From Cyanoderma ruficeps (taxonomy: Eukaryota > Chordata > Aves > Passeriformes > Timaliidae), in the NCBI GenBank assembly GCA_008694505.1, contig VZDJ01000623.1:19711754-19775753 (forward strand): 64,000 nucleotides of DNA, written 5' to 3'. Below, piece by piece: positions 10,525-23,600 of this stretch; positions within the stretch are counted from its first letter, which is position 1, and the number at the start of each line of letters is the position of its first letter. A program made the position numbers and the translations under genes. A model generated the notes under the pieces. The model made no database searches, was not told the origin of the DNA, and worked only from the letters and a program-made list of their open reading frames with translations.

Positions 10525-12316
10525 GAAATCCACATGCAGCAGACTTCAGCATGGAGAGGCTTGTGTTGAGATCTGCATGGCAGTGCCCACAAGCTCAGAA
10601 ATCCTGCTGATCACTTCCCTCAAGCTTGGGTGTCTGCAGCAGTCCTCCTGCACTTTCATTGACAGATTAGCTTAAATCTGTCTGTATCCATGGTGTAGAT
10701 GTGCCCTTCTGAGAGACTTGTACAAAGTTAAACTGAAATTGAATCTGGATCCTTGAAGTCCCTGGTAAGTGTCTTAAGCAACCGACCATCTGTTGTGGGC
10801 CCTGTGCCTTGGGAGAGACTCCAGAGCGCAGCTGCCTCGAAACTCCACATACTTGTGCAGCAAAAACTCCTCTAACAGTTTTGTCTGCAGGCACAAAACT
10901 CCTAACAGGTTTAGGACTGGTACAGCATCCTTTTATTTGTCTGTGTACTCCAGAGGTCAGGTATCATGCCACTGACATCCAGAAGTACCTAGAGGCAGCA
11001 TAAACGCCAAACCTCCCCACCACCTGCAAAGTGTCGAGGAGTACACTGGGAGATTCTTGAGATTGTCATCCAACAGATGACAGTCAAGGGGAAGACTTGA
11101 CTGTGGGATATCTCTCTTTATTGATTTCATAGTAATTTTTTTTATGACTCTGAACCAGCAAATAAAGTATATTCCGTAACAAATAAATAACCCAACATTG
11201 GTTTTAACACTTACAGAAGGTAGAGTTGTTGCATGGCTGGCAGTAGGATTTCTTCCTACTTTCCATAGCCCCTCAAGCCATATGTTATTGTTTACTGCCT
11301 GAGCAATGTTTGTTCTAATAGCTTTTTCAGCATGTGGAATGTAGAGAGGACTCTCAGATGGGATCTTTCTTTGCGCTCCCAGCATCTGGGAGGATCTTGG
11401 ATGTCTTTCAGTGCAACACTGGTTTTGTGTCTCACAGGATGCACTCTAAAATGCAGATTGCTGGAGTTAGATTTGTGTCTGATTTGTTGTTTTTGTGTTT
11501 GTTTAGGCTTTTTTTCTCTTAATAGAATATGCCTTTGGAGGTGGCTGTGATGTACGATCTTGATGTGATAGAGCTATCTGTTACTTTGGCAGGTTGAAAT
11601 CCCCTTTACTTTGAAAATTTGCATTTGTCTTTCTTCTTTTAGGTCGAAGGGGAACCTGATTGCTGGATTTTGTTCTTGTTTTGTCTCTTAGTCTGTTCAT
11701 CCATTTACAGCTTAATTGAAGTAAATAATTGTTGTGCTTCATGATTTAGTAGGTATTAGTGGTAAGGATTCACCTTATTAGTGGTAGGATTTCCATGGTT
11801 CTGTTTTGAGTATTTAAATTCATGATCCAAAGAAACCGTAGTGGAGTTACAATTTAATACTACGTTTGACTTCTGGTGTATTGATTTATCTTCCATTCAT
11901 GAGGCTCAAATGCAAAATTGGATATACTGGATCAGACCAAAAGTTTGTGTATCTTGCCTTTTAAAGTATATAATAAAAAAATGCTTAATAGAGACTAAAG
12001 GAATTGAATAAATTCATGTAACTCCTTTCAGCCGTTTATCCTAAATTCCCTGACAGAAAGTCTACTTGTTTAATTAAATATGCCGTGAAAGGACATTTCC
12101 TTTAATGTCTTGTGCTTGCTGATTTCAATAGATGCTGACAGTTATTCTGAAAAACAGTGAACCATCTTCCATTTGACTTGTCATTGCCATTTTTTTTTTT
12201 TGTTTTTACTTTATTACTGGAATGGAAAGAAAAATCAGAAAAAAATCTAATTTAAAATGAGTTTACAGCAAAAGTGGTATTTATTTAGCAGGGCATATAG
12301 CATAACATATGTTCAG
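10525..12316. other. TSPAN9 intron, unique sequence (third segment)
   Basis: No gene was recognised. An open frame of 142 codons on the minus strand (10957-11385) starts at a true ATG but shows no domain, signal peptide or composition that I recognise, and chance could produce it. A short G/T-rich run lies at about 11491-11518, and an imperfect TATTAGTGGTA repeat at 11755-11790. Confidence 0.55.
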
Positions 12317-12730
12317 ATCATGGAATCATAGAAAAAACTCTAGGTTGGTAGGAACCTCTAGAGAACATCTGGTCCAACCTTCTGTTGAAGGGAAATCCTT
12401 AGTTTGTGTTACCCAGGGCCCTGTCAAGCTCAGCACTGAGTATTTATAGCAACAGAAATGCCACCATTTCTCTTGGTAATCTGTTCCAATGTTTGTTTTC
12501 AATTAGTTCAGTTTGTTTTCAGTTTTTCTTATAGCCATGTCAGAGTTTTCCGTGAAGCAACCTGCGTCTTGGTGGAACAGTGCAGGATGGTGTTCAGTCT
12601 CTTGAGCTGGGATGACCAAGCCTGGATACAGTAGTCCAAGTGTGTTCTGACAAGTGCTGGATAGAGTGGAATAATCACATCTCATGATCTGCAGGATACA
12701 GCCTTGCCAATGCTGCCTGAGGCTGTATTT
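12317..12730 (-). mobile_element. Old CR1 LINE fragment, minus strand
   Basis: The 3' end, inverted, opens the element: ATCATGGAATCATAGAAAAA, then CTAGGTTGGTAGGAACCTCT and CATCTGGTCCAACCTTCTGT. Further in, TGGATACAGTAGTCCAAGTG followed by CTGGATAGAGTGGAATAATC matches the CR1 segment whose minus-strand reading resembles the ORF2 C-terminal YSTLYSALVRPHLEYC motif (here YSTLSSTCQNTLGLLYP). An internal stretch near 12490-12590 does not fit CR1 well and may hold a deletion or rearrangement. No intact reading frame remains. Confidence 0.85.
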
Positions 12731-12861
12731 AAATGCTTACACTAATATTTCTGTAGTTCTGTGGTGTAGCTTTTAACATCAAGTTTAGAGCAGCAGCAGG
12801 CACAGCGCTCTGTACAGAGTTCCGTGAGATGGAGAAGCTCTGCTGTGAGGACAGAAAGATT

Positions 12862-12901
12862 TTCTTCCTCACTTCTGAGCATTCTTCCTCACTTCTGAGT
12901 A
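12862..12901. repeat. 20-bp tandem duplication, near-perfect
   Basis: TTCTTCCTCACTTCTGAG is repeated with a period of 20 at 12862-12879 and 12882-12899, differing only in the two-base joints (CA and TA). Confidence 0.85.
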
Positions 12902-15900
12902 TACTGCATCGCTGCAATTAGACACTCATCCTTTTATTGCTTTTCCCTCCGGACTGCCTTCCCTGGCAGCCTCCCCTGAAGTACACTTCAGCTAAACCAC
13001 TTCTCCTTCTCCGAGCTATTCAGCAATTTTTGTAGCCCATCCTGCAGCTCTGTCCCTGTGGTTCATGCTCTGTTTTAAACTTGATCCAGCTTCAAGGTGC
13101 AGTTGGCACAAGTGCTGACAAGAAGAGAAACATTGATCTTATCACTCCTCCATCCAAGTGGCCGCAGTGTGATTGTGTTCTCTGGTGCAGTGTATTGATT
13201 TTGTGCGTTGCTATATGTGTTACATGGCTTCACTGTATTATCAGAACTGCTGACTGCTTTTTTCTTGTTCCACGTTTCTGGTCTGTTTAGGACTCCTGCA
13301 GCCCAGCTAGTGCTTGTATTCTCTATTATGTTCATTCTCATTAACAGAGCGTGGATCTCAGAATAATGATATCTTAGGAGTTCATGATCTTCACCGTGGG
13401 TAGGGAGTGGGGCAGGTTAATGGTTGTGGGGTTTTGTTTTGTTGGGGTTTTTAAAAAAAACCAAACAGCTATTTTTTTGGTGCATTCTCATGAGTGACAT
13501 TTTTAAAAATGATACTTTATATTTTAGACTTACATTGAGGGAGTCTGAGCAACAGCTCAACCTTGTAAGCAATATGCTTGTATGAAAAATAGTCTGTAAA
13601 AATAGTGTTGTTTTTTTAAAAACGTTTTATTGAAGTGCAGACTGCATGACAGCTCTGAGTGTTTCCCAACAGTGTATCTGTTCTGACATGTGTCCTAGTT
13701 TTAGCCCTTTTCCAAGTTCATGAATGCCTTTTCTTCAGAGGGCTGTATTGAAGCCCAGCAGTATTTCTTTCAGGATACTTCATCTTGCTTGTCCTCCCAG
13801 AACTAGCTGGGATCAAGCATGTTTCCACACAGTTCTGGAACGTCCGAGAATGCAGGTTTCTCGCTTAAAAGCTTCTGCAGCTGTGTGTGAGCAGTAATAA
13901 ATGGTTGACACAAGCCTCTGGGGACAGCTTTAAATGGGTGAACTGTTCCCTGTTCCAGCCGTCTCAGGGATTTTTTTCCCCACTGGTTGGATGCTGTGCT
14001 ATGAGCCTGACCCAATCCTTAGTGACAGCTTGTCGGGCTGATTAATGCAGACTCCAGAGAATAGCTCTTTGCTCTCTGATTGATTCATTTTACCAATAGA
14101 ACTCACATTCCTGTAGTGTGAATAATAAACAAGTGATTTAATGAGTACTCCCCAACCTATTCCAATGACATATCCTGATTGAAGCAGCACATGCTTTTGG
14201 AAAGCAGAAATAATCTCTGTGTGTTACATGCTGAAGATCCACCAAATTATATACTTCTCCCATAAATCCAAATTAGAAAGCTAAGGATTAATTTTCTTCT
14301 GTGCTGTGCCATTAGACACATTATCAGAAATGTCACTGATGTTTAAATTGTTACTTCCTTCTAATTTTTCTGGTTCTTAACCAGTGATTTTTTTTGGCTC
14401 TGTGCTTCCCACCATGAAATGTGTTTCTTGTGAACCTATTATGTCTTTGCAGCATTCCCCCCACCCCTGTTTTTTTTTTTTTAAATCTCAGAAGGTGACA
14501 TGCAAAAAGTAGGATAAAACTTGTTCTTCCTGAAGGCTGTCCTTATTCCCTGCATCCCTGATGGTGGTGTCCCACCTCATTCTATGGTTCTGTGTATAAT
14601 TCTTTGTAGGAATTGGCTCTCCCAGTTCGGTATCTTGGGAAACTCACAGGAACACAGAAACAGCATTACAGCACTCCACGAGGATAGGGGAGTGGCACCA
14701 GAGCACTGGAAAGAAGGAAGAATTTCTTTTTTGAGCCTGGATGGTTTCTGTTTCCTTATTATTCAATAACTTTTACTACTGTAATTAGGAAATCCTGACT
14801 CTGGATGTACAAAGAGTTCTCCAACAAACATATTCAAGAGATGTGCTTAAAATGAATGTGAAAGGAGAGGACCAGCGCTACTGCTTAGTTGTGGGAATAT
14901 AGACATAGAACTATTTTTGCCTTCTTAAAGCTTTGCTATGTGTTTCATAAAGAAGTATGAGGGGAAAATGAGAGGATAAAAGCATCCTTAATCTCTTCCC
15001 CTGTATTCCCACAGTCTCTTTGCTCCTTTATTTTGCTAGGATCCACAGCACACAATTTGTTTCTGCCCAGCATTCAACTGTACACCTTACTGATCTGTTC
15101 TCCATGCCCAGCCTTGCTGGTACTGATATCATACCTGCTCTTTTGTGGTTCAGAATTTGAGTAACTGAGTGGGGAAGTAAAGATCCTGATGAGGTTGTGA
15201 TCAGGTTTCTGAGGAATAACAGCTGCCGGCTTACTTGCTTTCTTTCCCAGCCTCCACCAGAGAAAGCTGAGAGGGTTCATTTGCACTTGTGTGAGGCACC
15301 GCTTTTATAAATCTGATAGCACTGTGCCTGCATGCACACAGTTCTCTGACATGATTTCACATTTTTGAGTGGATGATTGAGAGATGTTTTTCTGTTTTCT
15401 GTTAAAAGAAGCTCAGCACCTTCTAAAGAAACTTTTTTTCTGTCCTCAACTTACTGCTAAAAGGTTCTAGGAGCTGTAATTACAATACTGCTTTAATGAC
15501 AGCCTCCGGCCTAATTTTTTGCTTCATAGCAGCTTGGGGGAGGGAGGGAGGCTTCTTCCTTTATTGTTTCTGCCCTGTAGTGTCTCCAGCTTCTGTCTGT
15601 TCTTCCGAGACCGCAACCTGATGTGACATTCATTTCAGCAGTGGTTCTTTTTGCTGCAGCATCAGTGCAGATTTATGTCTGGCCATTGATGCAATATGTT
15701 TTATGGGTAGTTAGCTCAAGGTTTTCTGTGTTATAGGATGTGTTGTGGGCAGGTTTAGCAAAGAAAATGTTCAAACCCAATAGCATGAAAAGGCAAAACA
15801 GGCTTATTGAATTATGTCTGCCTAGGATTATATAGACTGTATAGATTTAAGATCTGTCTTAGGGCTGAAATGAACACTGCCATGCTGAAACAAAAGGCAG

Positions 15901-16750
15901 TGTAAAGATTCAGGAGCATATGTTTGGAAGGAAAAACCTTGAGAGCACAAGAGTTTGCCACAGGGACATGAAAGTGTCATCACTGTGCTGGATGGAGCCT
16001 AAATTATTTTTTCTCTGAAGGATTATAATCTAGAAGTGGTTAAGAAACCCTGACAGGGAGCATGACATTACGTGGGATTGAGTTTGAGGTTGTTCTAATG
16101 ATAAGTCGCAGCTCAGCTCCTTGAGATGGAACAGAGGCAGCCTTTTGCCTGGCATTCCAGGAAGGAGGAGGAGGAAGAGGTTACAAACACTTTTGGTTCT
16201 CCAGGGTGAAACAGTGGGCACTGGAGAAAGACTGAGTACTCTCGATCATGAATTGGAATTGGTTTTGAGTTCTTGACAACAGTTGAACCCATTAAAAATG
16301 CTTTTTTAATAGACTTGTTTTCAGTAAAGTTTTCATTTTGTAACACTTCTGCAAGCTCTTGGAAAATCAAGCCTTGATCTACAGTCCTATCTGAAATCAA
16401 TTTTTAGAAAACTACACCTGAGCCATCAGTTGCAAAAATCCACAACAACACAGGCAACCAAAAAACCCAACAATTTCAAGTGAAGTCCTGAACTTGAACA
16501 TCATAATCAAAAGTAGGATTTTTGAAAGGTTTCATCACTGACTGGATTTGCTGCTGATGTAGTCAGCTCTCTGAAAGAAGAATGTTGATGGCCATTTTTC
16601 AAACCCAAGTGCCTGGTACTCTGTTCTGTGACTGGCCAGATGTTACTGCCTGAGGATTTGTTGAACTTGCTCTCAGCAGCTTGTGACAGGATCCTTTGTG
16701 TCAAAACTCTATTGTTTTTCCAGTCCCATGGACAGGAGTTATGTTGCTTA

Positions 16751-16753
<3 letters not shown>
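12902..16753. other. TSPAN9 intron, unique sequence (fourth segment)
   Basis: No gene or named element was seen. It includes a G/T tract running into an A run at 13422-13467, a T13 run at about 14471, a GGGAGGGAGGGAGG purine run at about 15538-15551 and a GGAGGAGGAGGAAGAGG run near 16164. The longest open frame is under 100 codons. The stretch around 15480-15535 (GACAGCCTCCGGCCTAATTT) is relatively complex and CpG-bearing and could be a conserved non-coding element, but that is a guess. Confidence 0.5.
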
Positions 16754-16832
<79 letters not shown>

Positions 16833-16868
16833 NCTAATCTATCTATCTGGTCTGTCTGTCTGTCTGTC
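16754..16868. repeat. Compound tetranucleotide microsatellite (ATCT)n then (GTCT)n
   Basis: About 20 uninterrupted ATCT units run to 16832, where an N at 16833 marks an unresolved base. A broken CTAATCTATCTATCTGG joint follows, and then GTCT units end near 16868. The array is long and pure enough to be highly polymorphic. The N suggests that the assembled length may be wrong. Confidence 0.97.
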
Positions 16869-18214
16869 CTTAGAGATGAATGCTATGAAGGTGTGTGCTA
16901 TGGGTGCAGTACCTGAGAGATTCCCCAAAAGCTCCCTTTGGAGGTGATAGATTATGGCTAAACTCATGAGGGAGGTGCTGCAGATCAGACAGGTAAATGT
17001 GATTATAAGAGCTTCTACATTGCTACTTTGTAGATGGTCTTAAGCAAAGTGTGATGGATCTCAGCTTGAATATTCAGTTTAGCATTGCTGTCCCCAAGTT
17101 AGGACGATGATATTTCCATTTGCAGACTCATAGGGCACATGGAATTGTTTTAGCATTTTTTACTGTTTTAGGGTTTTTTCTTTCTGTTGTTTCTTGTTTC
17201 TGTGAATAGAGTTGTCTGTCATGCAGCGGGAGACTTAATTTAAAATGTCCTTGGCATTGAGCAAAAAACTGTTACCTTGATGTAGTTGCTGTTAAGTCAC
17301 CTGACTCCATGTTATCTCTGTTTAAGGTATTAATTAGGAAGAGAGTTTTAAAAGCTGTTCTCAAGGCCTAGTCACTCAAATATGGCAACAGAGATAGAAA
17401 ATACATTTCAGCTGACAAATGACACGAGCTTTTATTTAACAGTTCTTATTCAAAGGTACTGAATTGGGAAGACCTGCTTAAATGAGCCCATTCTTCTACC
17501 TTCAGAATAGTGGGGTTTTGTAAAAGAGATTCCTGCTCATTTTGGACTGATACGCCCATGTGATCCCATGGCAAAAGCATAAAGAGCTCCGTTTATTCAT
17601 GACTTCATGGGGACTTTCCACAGTGAGTGCAAGCCAACAGCGCAGGAACACTGCCATAGCTACCACTGAACTGGAGCCTTGAGGCAATTTCTTTACAGAG
17701 CTTTCTTTTAATAGATTTGCTCACAAAAGGATGCCTGGTGATGCTGCCTTCCAAATAGGTTTGGCATACACTGGCAGAGCATGAAAGTGTCTTATCTCTG
17801 CTGCAGATGAAAAACCTTGTAGTTTTTTGTTTTCCTAAGAAAAAACTGGGGGGCAAAAGTGAGAAGAACCCAAGGTCCTGGCAGATACCGTGCTTACTTT
17901 TTGGCTATGTGCAATTCAGCTTTTACTGCTGCCTTTCATGAGCATAACTCAATAAATACATCAAATGGAGACTCATGAGCATTGCAGGCAGAATGGAGGG
18001 CTTCAGACAAAATGTATTGAAGCCCTCCTGTTGAGTCACAAGGTGCAGAAAGGATCTTCCTGCTTTCTAAACTCCTTCTCACAGGGGAGTCTTAGTGCAG
18101 CTGCAATCAGTCTTGGCCCCAGACTCTGCCAACAGTTTATCTCTAAAGGATTATATAGGTGTAATTGAAGGTTTATGGAACTTTGTCCTGCAGGACTAAG
18201 GATGGCAACCCAAA
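16869..18214. other. TSPAN9 intron, unique sequence (fifth segment)
   Basis: Ordinary intron between the two microsatellites. No gene, LINE or LTR was recognised. Confidence 0.5.
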
Positions 18215-18228
18215 TCTCTCTCTCTCTN

Positions 18229-18262
<34 letters not shown>
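18215..18262. repeat. (CT)n dinucleotide microsatellite
   Basis: About 24 CT units are interrupted by a TTT at 18243-18245 and an N at 18228. Confidence 0.97.
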
Positions 18263-18429
18263 ATAAATTATTTATTTAAACTTACTATGACAATTATAAT
18301 TATCAGGCTAAAAGACCTCAGTCAGGATAGTTAGCTATAAATACTAGTATGGTGTACTATTTTTGGAGCAATATTCAAGCAACTATATTAAAGCTAGCAA
18401 AATCAATTATTAAGTAGAGATTGATGTTA

Positions 18430-18897
18430 CTCACCTGTGCTGATGACTGTGGGGAAATCTCTTTCGCTCAGCCTTGAGGCGTAACCTTGAGGAGTGTCCC
18501 CACTCAAGGGAGGAATTTCCACACACATGCTTGGAGAAGGAGCATGTTAGAACACTCCACAGTTTAAAAATGGGAATGGATTTTTATAGTATAAAGTGAT
18601 TGACTGTCAGTTCTATGTCTCCAGGCCAGCTGTGCCAGCTCAGCATCTTTATTTACGTTATGAGTAGTATCACTTCTTGGGTCCTTTACCAGGTACTTAA
18701 TCAGGTACTTTTTTCTTCCTCAGAATGTTTGACTTTGGGGCTGATGAGTCCGGCTGGTTTCAACACTCTTCAACACCAAAACCAGCATGGCATCCCTTTC
18801 TGCATTCACCACTGATAGCTTTACAAATAAAAATGTTCAAGCTGGTTTTCCCCCACTCCAAGCAGTGAATCCTGCTACACTGAGAAGCCTAATACTT
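18430..18897 (+). mobile_element. Possible LTR remnant, unnamed family
   Basis: This block looks like a dispersed LTR in layout: a TATA-like TTTTTATAGTATAAAG near 18580, a downstream polyadenylation signal AATAAAA near 18826, and a CA-type end at about 18880 (AATCCTGCTACA). It is richer in GC and CpG (GAGGCGTAACC, GTCCGGCTGG) than the flanks. The wording feels like a repeated avian element, but I cannot name a family, and the upstream edge is unclear; it could reach back to the CT array at 18262. No retroviral coding sequence is attached. It may instead be unique sequence. Confidence 0.35.
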
Positions 18898-20509
18898 CCC
18901 TGTGCTCCTGACAGGGAAACTAACAAAAATCCAAGATGAAGACAGGGACAAGGGGTATTAAGACACCTTTCTTTTTCAAATTACAAAGCCTTTTATTAAG
19001 GATTACAATGCACCTGAGGCACCTGAGGATGTGACTGTCTTAACAGGGGCATGCAGGAGGATGTGTCAGACCTGAGATCAGCACTTCTCTTCTGGTCAGG
19101 CCCCCTGTCTGCTCTAGATCGTCTCTCTGCTTTTTTGTCCTTGTTTATTTTTTCGTGTAGTTGTAATGACCTCTGAAGTGGTAAGCAGATGTGATGACAT
19201 TTTATTAGCTATGCTGTATGTGGTCCAAGAGCTGTATAAAAGTGATACTTAATGAAGCCATTTGTGTCTTGTAGGTGCCCAGCTCTCCAAACCTATGAGA
19301 CATGAATTAAATTTCTCAGCAGTGGAATGCCATAGACTATACATCCCTCATATTTAGTAGAGCTTTGGGGAAGGGGATTTCTATGAGTAATTCAGGAGAG
19401 TGAGGTGACCACAGCTCCTTACAGGTCTCTGTATGTAGTTGCTGCATGAGGCTGACCTGGGAATGTAGTCAGATAGGGCTAACCCATGAGTGTTACCTGC
19501 AGTCCCTGTGTGGCTCAAATGTTCTAAATTGGCCACCTGTGATGCATGTAGTCACATCTATTGATTTTATTGACTGAGGTAACTCGGAGAGCTTTTAACT
19601 TTTTGTCCTTTTAGTGCTTCTCCAGCTCAGAAACAGATCTGCAGGTTTCACAGAAACAGTGGCTTTGTTAAGTCAATGAGACCCTGCAAAGTAGAGCAGA
19701 ACTTGCCTGCGAAAATACTGCTGTTAGTGAAAGTGTGACAGAAGAAAATAGCTCAGTTTGTCTCTAAAACCCAGGGCTGATACTTCAGGATTCAGAGTCA
19801 GCAGAAAAAACACCACATAAAACTGTGTTTGAAAACTGCAAACCAAACATGACTGATGCAGAAAAAATTGAGATGTAATGTAACACTGGACCTCCCTACT
19901 GCTTTTTGACATTGACTGTTGGAAACAAGCCATGCTCAATGCAAAACACTGGGGAGTATGAGCGGTTTAAATTTTTGATGCTCAGGACAGAAAATCTATT
20001 TGCTTGAAATGGAAAATAGAGCTCCCTGTAAGAGGGATTGTGTGTCATCATCGGCATGAGAAATAATTTTGTCTTGATAATTATAATTTTCTATCTAGTA
20101 GTCAGATCTGGCGCTAGAAAATACCTGCTTTTTACTAGCTTGCAGTCAGGTTTTTGCTAGGCTCGTGGGAAGTTTGAAGTAAGTGAAAAATTGATAGTGG
20201 AGCTGCAGAGACTAAAAAAACCTGTCTTAAACCCTGGTACGTAGTATGTACCTGCCAGCCCAGAAATTAGTCCTGGGAGGATGCTTTAACTTGTATTATT
20301 CTATCTGTCTCTGTGACTCTGCTATTCCTCCTGGGACCCTGCAGGTAACCGAATGTGGAGCACGGTGGGGCTCTGCCTGTGCTTTTATATGCAGAAATGC
20401 CATCTCAGGGACACCACTCGGTAACTGAGGTTCTGCTTGATGAGATTCTAAATTAAAAAACAGTAAAAGGTGCTCCCAGCAGCTGAACGTTTGTGATCTG
20501 AAGTGGGAA
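18898..20509. other. TSPAN9 intron, unique sequence (sixth segment)
   Basis: No gene or element was recognised. A small GCACCTGAG direct repeat lies near 19010-19028. Confidence 0.5.
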
Positions 20510-20640
20510 ATGCTTCTCCATATATATTTACAGATGGTGAGAGTTAGAGTGTGATTTATGGAAGAACTAAGAATTGAACCCATATCTGCAGAGGTTTGAT
20601 TGAAGGTCCTGTCTGCAAGGCTGTTCTTCCTCCCCTTAGG
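20510..20640 (+). repeat. Weak MIR-like remnant
   Basis: TATTTACAGATGG, AAGAATTGAACCCATATCTG and CCTGTCTGCAAGGCTGTTCT follow the order of the MIR tail ('tttacagatg', 'gattcgaacccaggtctg', 'ctgtgctcttaacc'). The middle is too diverged for certainty. Confidence 0.35.
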
Positions 20641-23600
20641 ACCTCTAGATGATGATGGTCTTTCTCATGTGTTACAGATTTTTTGTGTCAGTAATTCTAC
20701 AGACACTGTCAGTAGTCCACAAGGTCTCCTTTCTGGGTGACACTGAATCCAAAATTATCTGTAGCATCGGTGGGAAGGTAATGACTCTTGGAAAATATAT
20801 GTCTGTGTTGGCCCTCCGGCTTTTCCAACTGGAGAGGAGGAGAGGAATTGCAGGAAGAGGAAGCAGTAAATCTATGTCTTTATAGAAAACAGAGTTTGTG
20901 ATTATTGTGTTCTGTAATTATGGTAGAACAGTTGATTGTAAATGTTGTTTTCACTTGAAATGAGAAAAGCGCTTGAAAGGTGAAGGGAATATAAATTACA
21001 CTCAGTGAATCCTTCCAGAAGACAGCTGAACTTCATGTGCTGATTACTGGGGTCTGTCCTGACCCTCAAACTTGGCGTTCTCAACCTTGGTGAATGGTGT
21101 CTTTGACTGTCTTTTAGGAATCTGTAATCCAACCCCTCCACTCAGTCCCAGTGTAGAAATTTACTGTATTTTTTTATTCTCCTGGCTGCTGTTTATCATT
21201 AAACAAAACACATACTCATCAGAAAAAGTGAGCCAGAGCTGTCGTATTCTTGGAGGATTGCTAATGAGAATAGAGTTTTTAATTACAGTGGATCATTACC
21301 ACATGTAAACTGACCATCTGTTAGAGGAGAGTACTTGTGAAGGAGAGAAAAAGGACATAGTGTGTACCTTTCAGTCAGGATGTTGCTCACTGATAAAATA
21401 TTAATAGATGTTAGCCAGGAGGGCCTTGGAAGTTTCATCCTGTTGCTCTTAATAACTGAATTGTCCTTTTGACAGAAAGTTTCCCTCTGCATTCTTCCCA
21501 GTGATGAGTGCTGTCCAAGCTGACCCAAGTGCTCATGCTGAAGCCTGGCACTTTGTTTTGTTCATGCAGTTTTGTCGCTTTAATGATCATTTTGTTAGAG
21601 GTTCTTAGGCCAGAGTGGAGGACTTACCTTTCTGCTTTTATGCTCCATGGACATTTATGCAATTGGTGTCACTGGAAGGAAGTCTTGGGAAACCACAAAT
21701 TCTCAAAGCAAATGCACTGAGTTTTGTGCAGTGAATTTCACAGATGATGTAACATGAGGCTGTCCTGTGCACATGTGGCCTTCAAAAGGGATGAAGACTG
21801 CAGAAGTGAAGAGTGAATGCCCAGCAAGCATTTAGTCTGGAAAGCAATCCAAAACGGCAGATTGCCATGATTTTAATAAAATATTTGCTAGCATTATCAT
21901 TAGTGCTTTTAAGAAATAAAATTAAATTATTGGATTAATTCAGTGATGCGTGTGAATAGCAAACAAGGCTGTGTGTCTGTGTGAAGATTCTGTCTGCAGT
22001 GGTGTACTCATTATAAGATGTACTTGCTCTAAGAGAAATTAGACCTTTCTTTCTTGTACTGATACTAATGCAGGAGTGATGAAAGGTAAAACTTTGCTTC
22101 ATCTGTTGCATTTCCTCACTGAAGTAAAGGCATTCCTCTGAGAACACTGATTCTCCATGCCTGGCATGATGCTACAGAGAAGCTCTTCTTTGCTTCACTA
22201 ACTTTTGTTAATGGCCTCATCCAGTTAGCCTGTACCCTGAAAAGTCCATGATCATTCCCTGTCTTACCCTCCTCCACTTTTTCAAGCCATGCATAAGGGT
22301 TAGTCATGCTAAGCTGATCTGTATCCTGGTTGAATTGTCTATTTTCTGCTTTTCAATGCAGTTTTCTGTTGAATTGGCAGCTAAGGTATTTTAAATTGAT
22401 TATGTAAACTATTTTTGATCAGATTAATAATATGGTAGGAGTCTGTCCTATTGCTGTTTGCTGAACGTCTTTGGCCATGGTCTTTGCTAATGGAAAGTGG
22501 AACTGTTGAACCAAAAGTTCTAATTGGAACTGTTGTACCAGCATCTTTCTTGATCTGTTTACAGCCCATACCTGTTGATGCTTAAGAAAATGGAAGGGCA
22601 CTTCTGTGCACTGAAGCAATAGCGTTGTACTGTGGGAGAAAACAACTTTCTTTCATGACCCCTGATCTCAGTAGTCACTGAAGCAAGAGATTTGATTGCC
22701 CATATCTTATGCCCATATCAGAGCAGCATAGCAATAAAATTCACACTGCTTTTTTGTGTTTGTGCACATCATCCTATCTGATCTAAAGGAAGAGCAAGGC
22801 TTTTTAATTTCCAGTTTGCATATTCTGTTCAGTCCTCTAATTGCCAAAAGTAATATTAAATACTCTTGGGAGAAGGTCATTTATCAGGAAGAGGAGTTTT
22901 GGGACTACTGAAGAATTAGGTTATCTTTACATTATGAAACCACAGTGTCAGAATTAGGTCACTGTTTTCTTTAATGTCTCTGTGTAACTGGCTGAAAAAT
23001 CTACAGAAAATCTAAGATAGCTAAGGGTGTGTTATTTACGAGACAGGAAAGAGCACTTGGTTTTCTGGGTTGATACTGGTCCAATGCACTGCTAAGGGAT
23101 GTGCTGATGCTGCAAATCGCTCAGGTATATCAGTAAAGACACTTTTCTCAAATCTGTGTAAAAATGATGCCTCAAACAGTGTTTGGGGGCCATCTAGCAG
23201 ATGATGGTTTTATTTGCTTTGGATGAGAGGTGAAACAGCCTTCCTGGCCACTTTTCAGAAGTGTTGGAGTGCTAATCCTGGCCTCCTAGCCAAGACCAGC
23301 TCGAGTAATTAGGTTGTGCCTTCTTAAATTCCACATCGTGTCCGAGTGGGCAGACTGTTCTTCAACCCATGTCTCAAACATGGTGTCACAGTTAGGTATT
23401 TTCCCTGCTGGAACTTGTGCTGGTAACGTGGATCTCACACAGTGCTGTGCCTCTTGCTTTTGCCACCATTATTACTATCCTCTTATTATTGTGCTGAGGT
23501 TTGTAGGAGGAGATAATACCTTTATCTGACCAAGTAATACAGCTAGAGGGAAAAAAGCCTTAATGTAGGTATCAGTGGAATGTTTAGAGGCTCCTAGAGA

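Noticed and set aside
9912..10592. Overlapping minus-strand open frames of 65-118 codons
   Set aside because: They lie in the LTR and the nested CR1. These are non-coding repeat regions.
10957..11385. ATG-started open frame of 142 codons on the minus strand
   Set aside because: No known domain and intron-like base composition. No promoter or polyadenylation context stands out.
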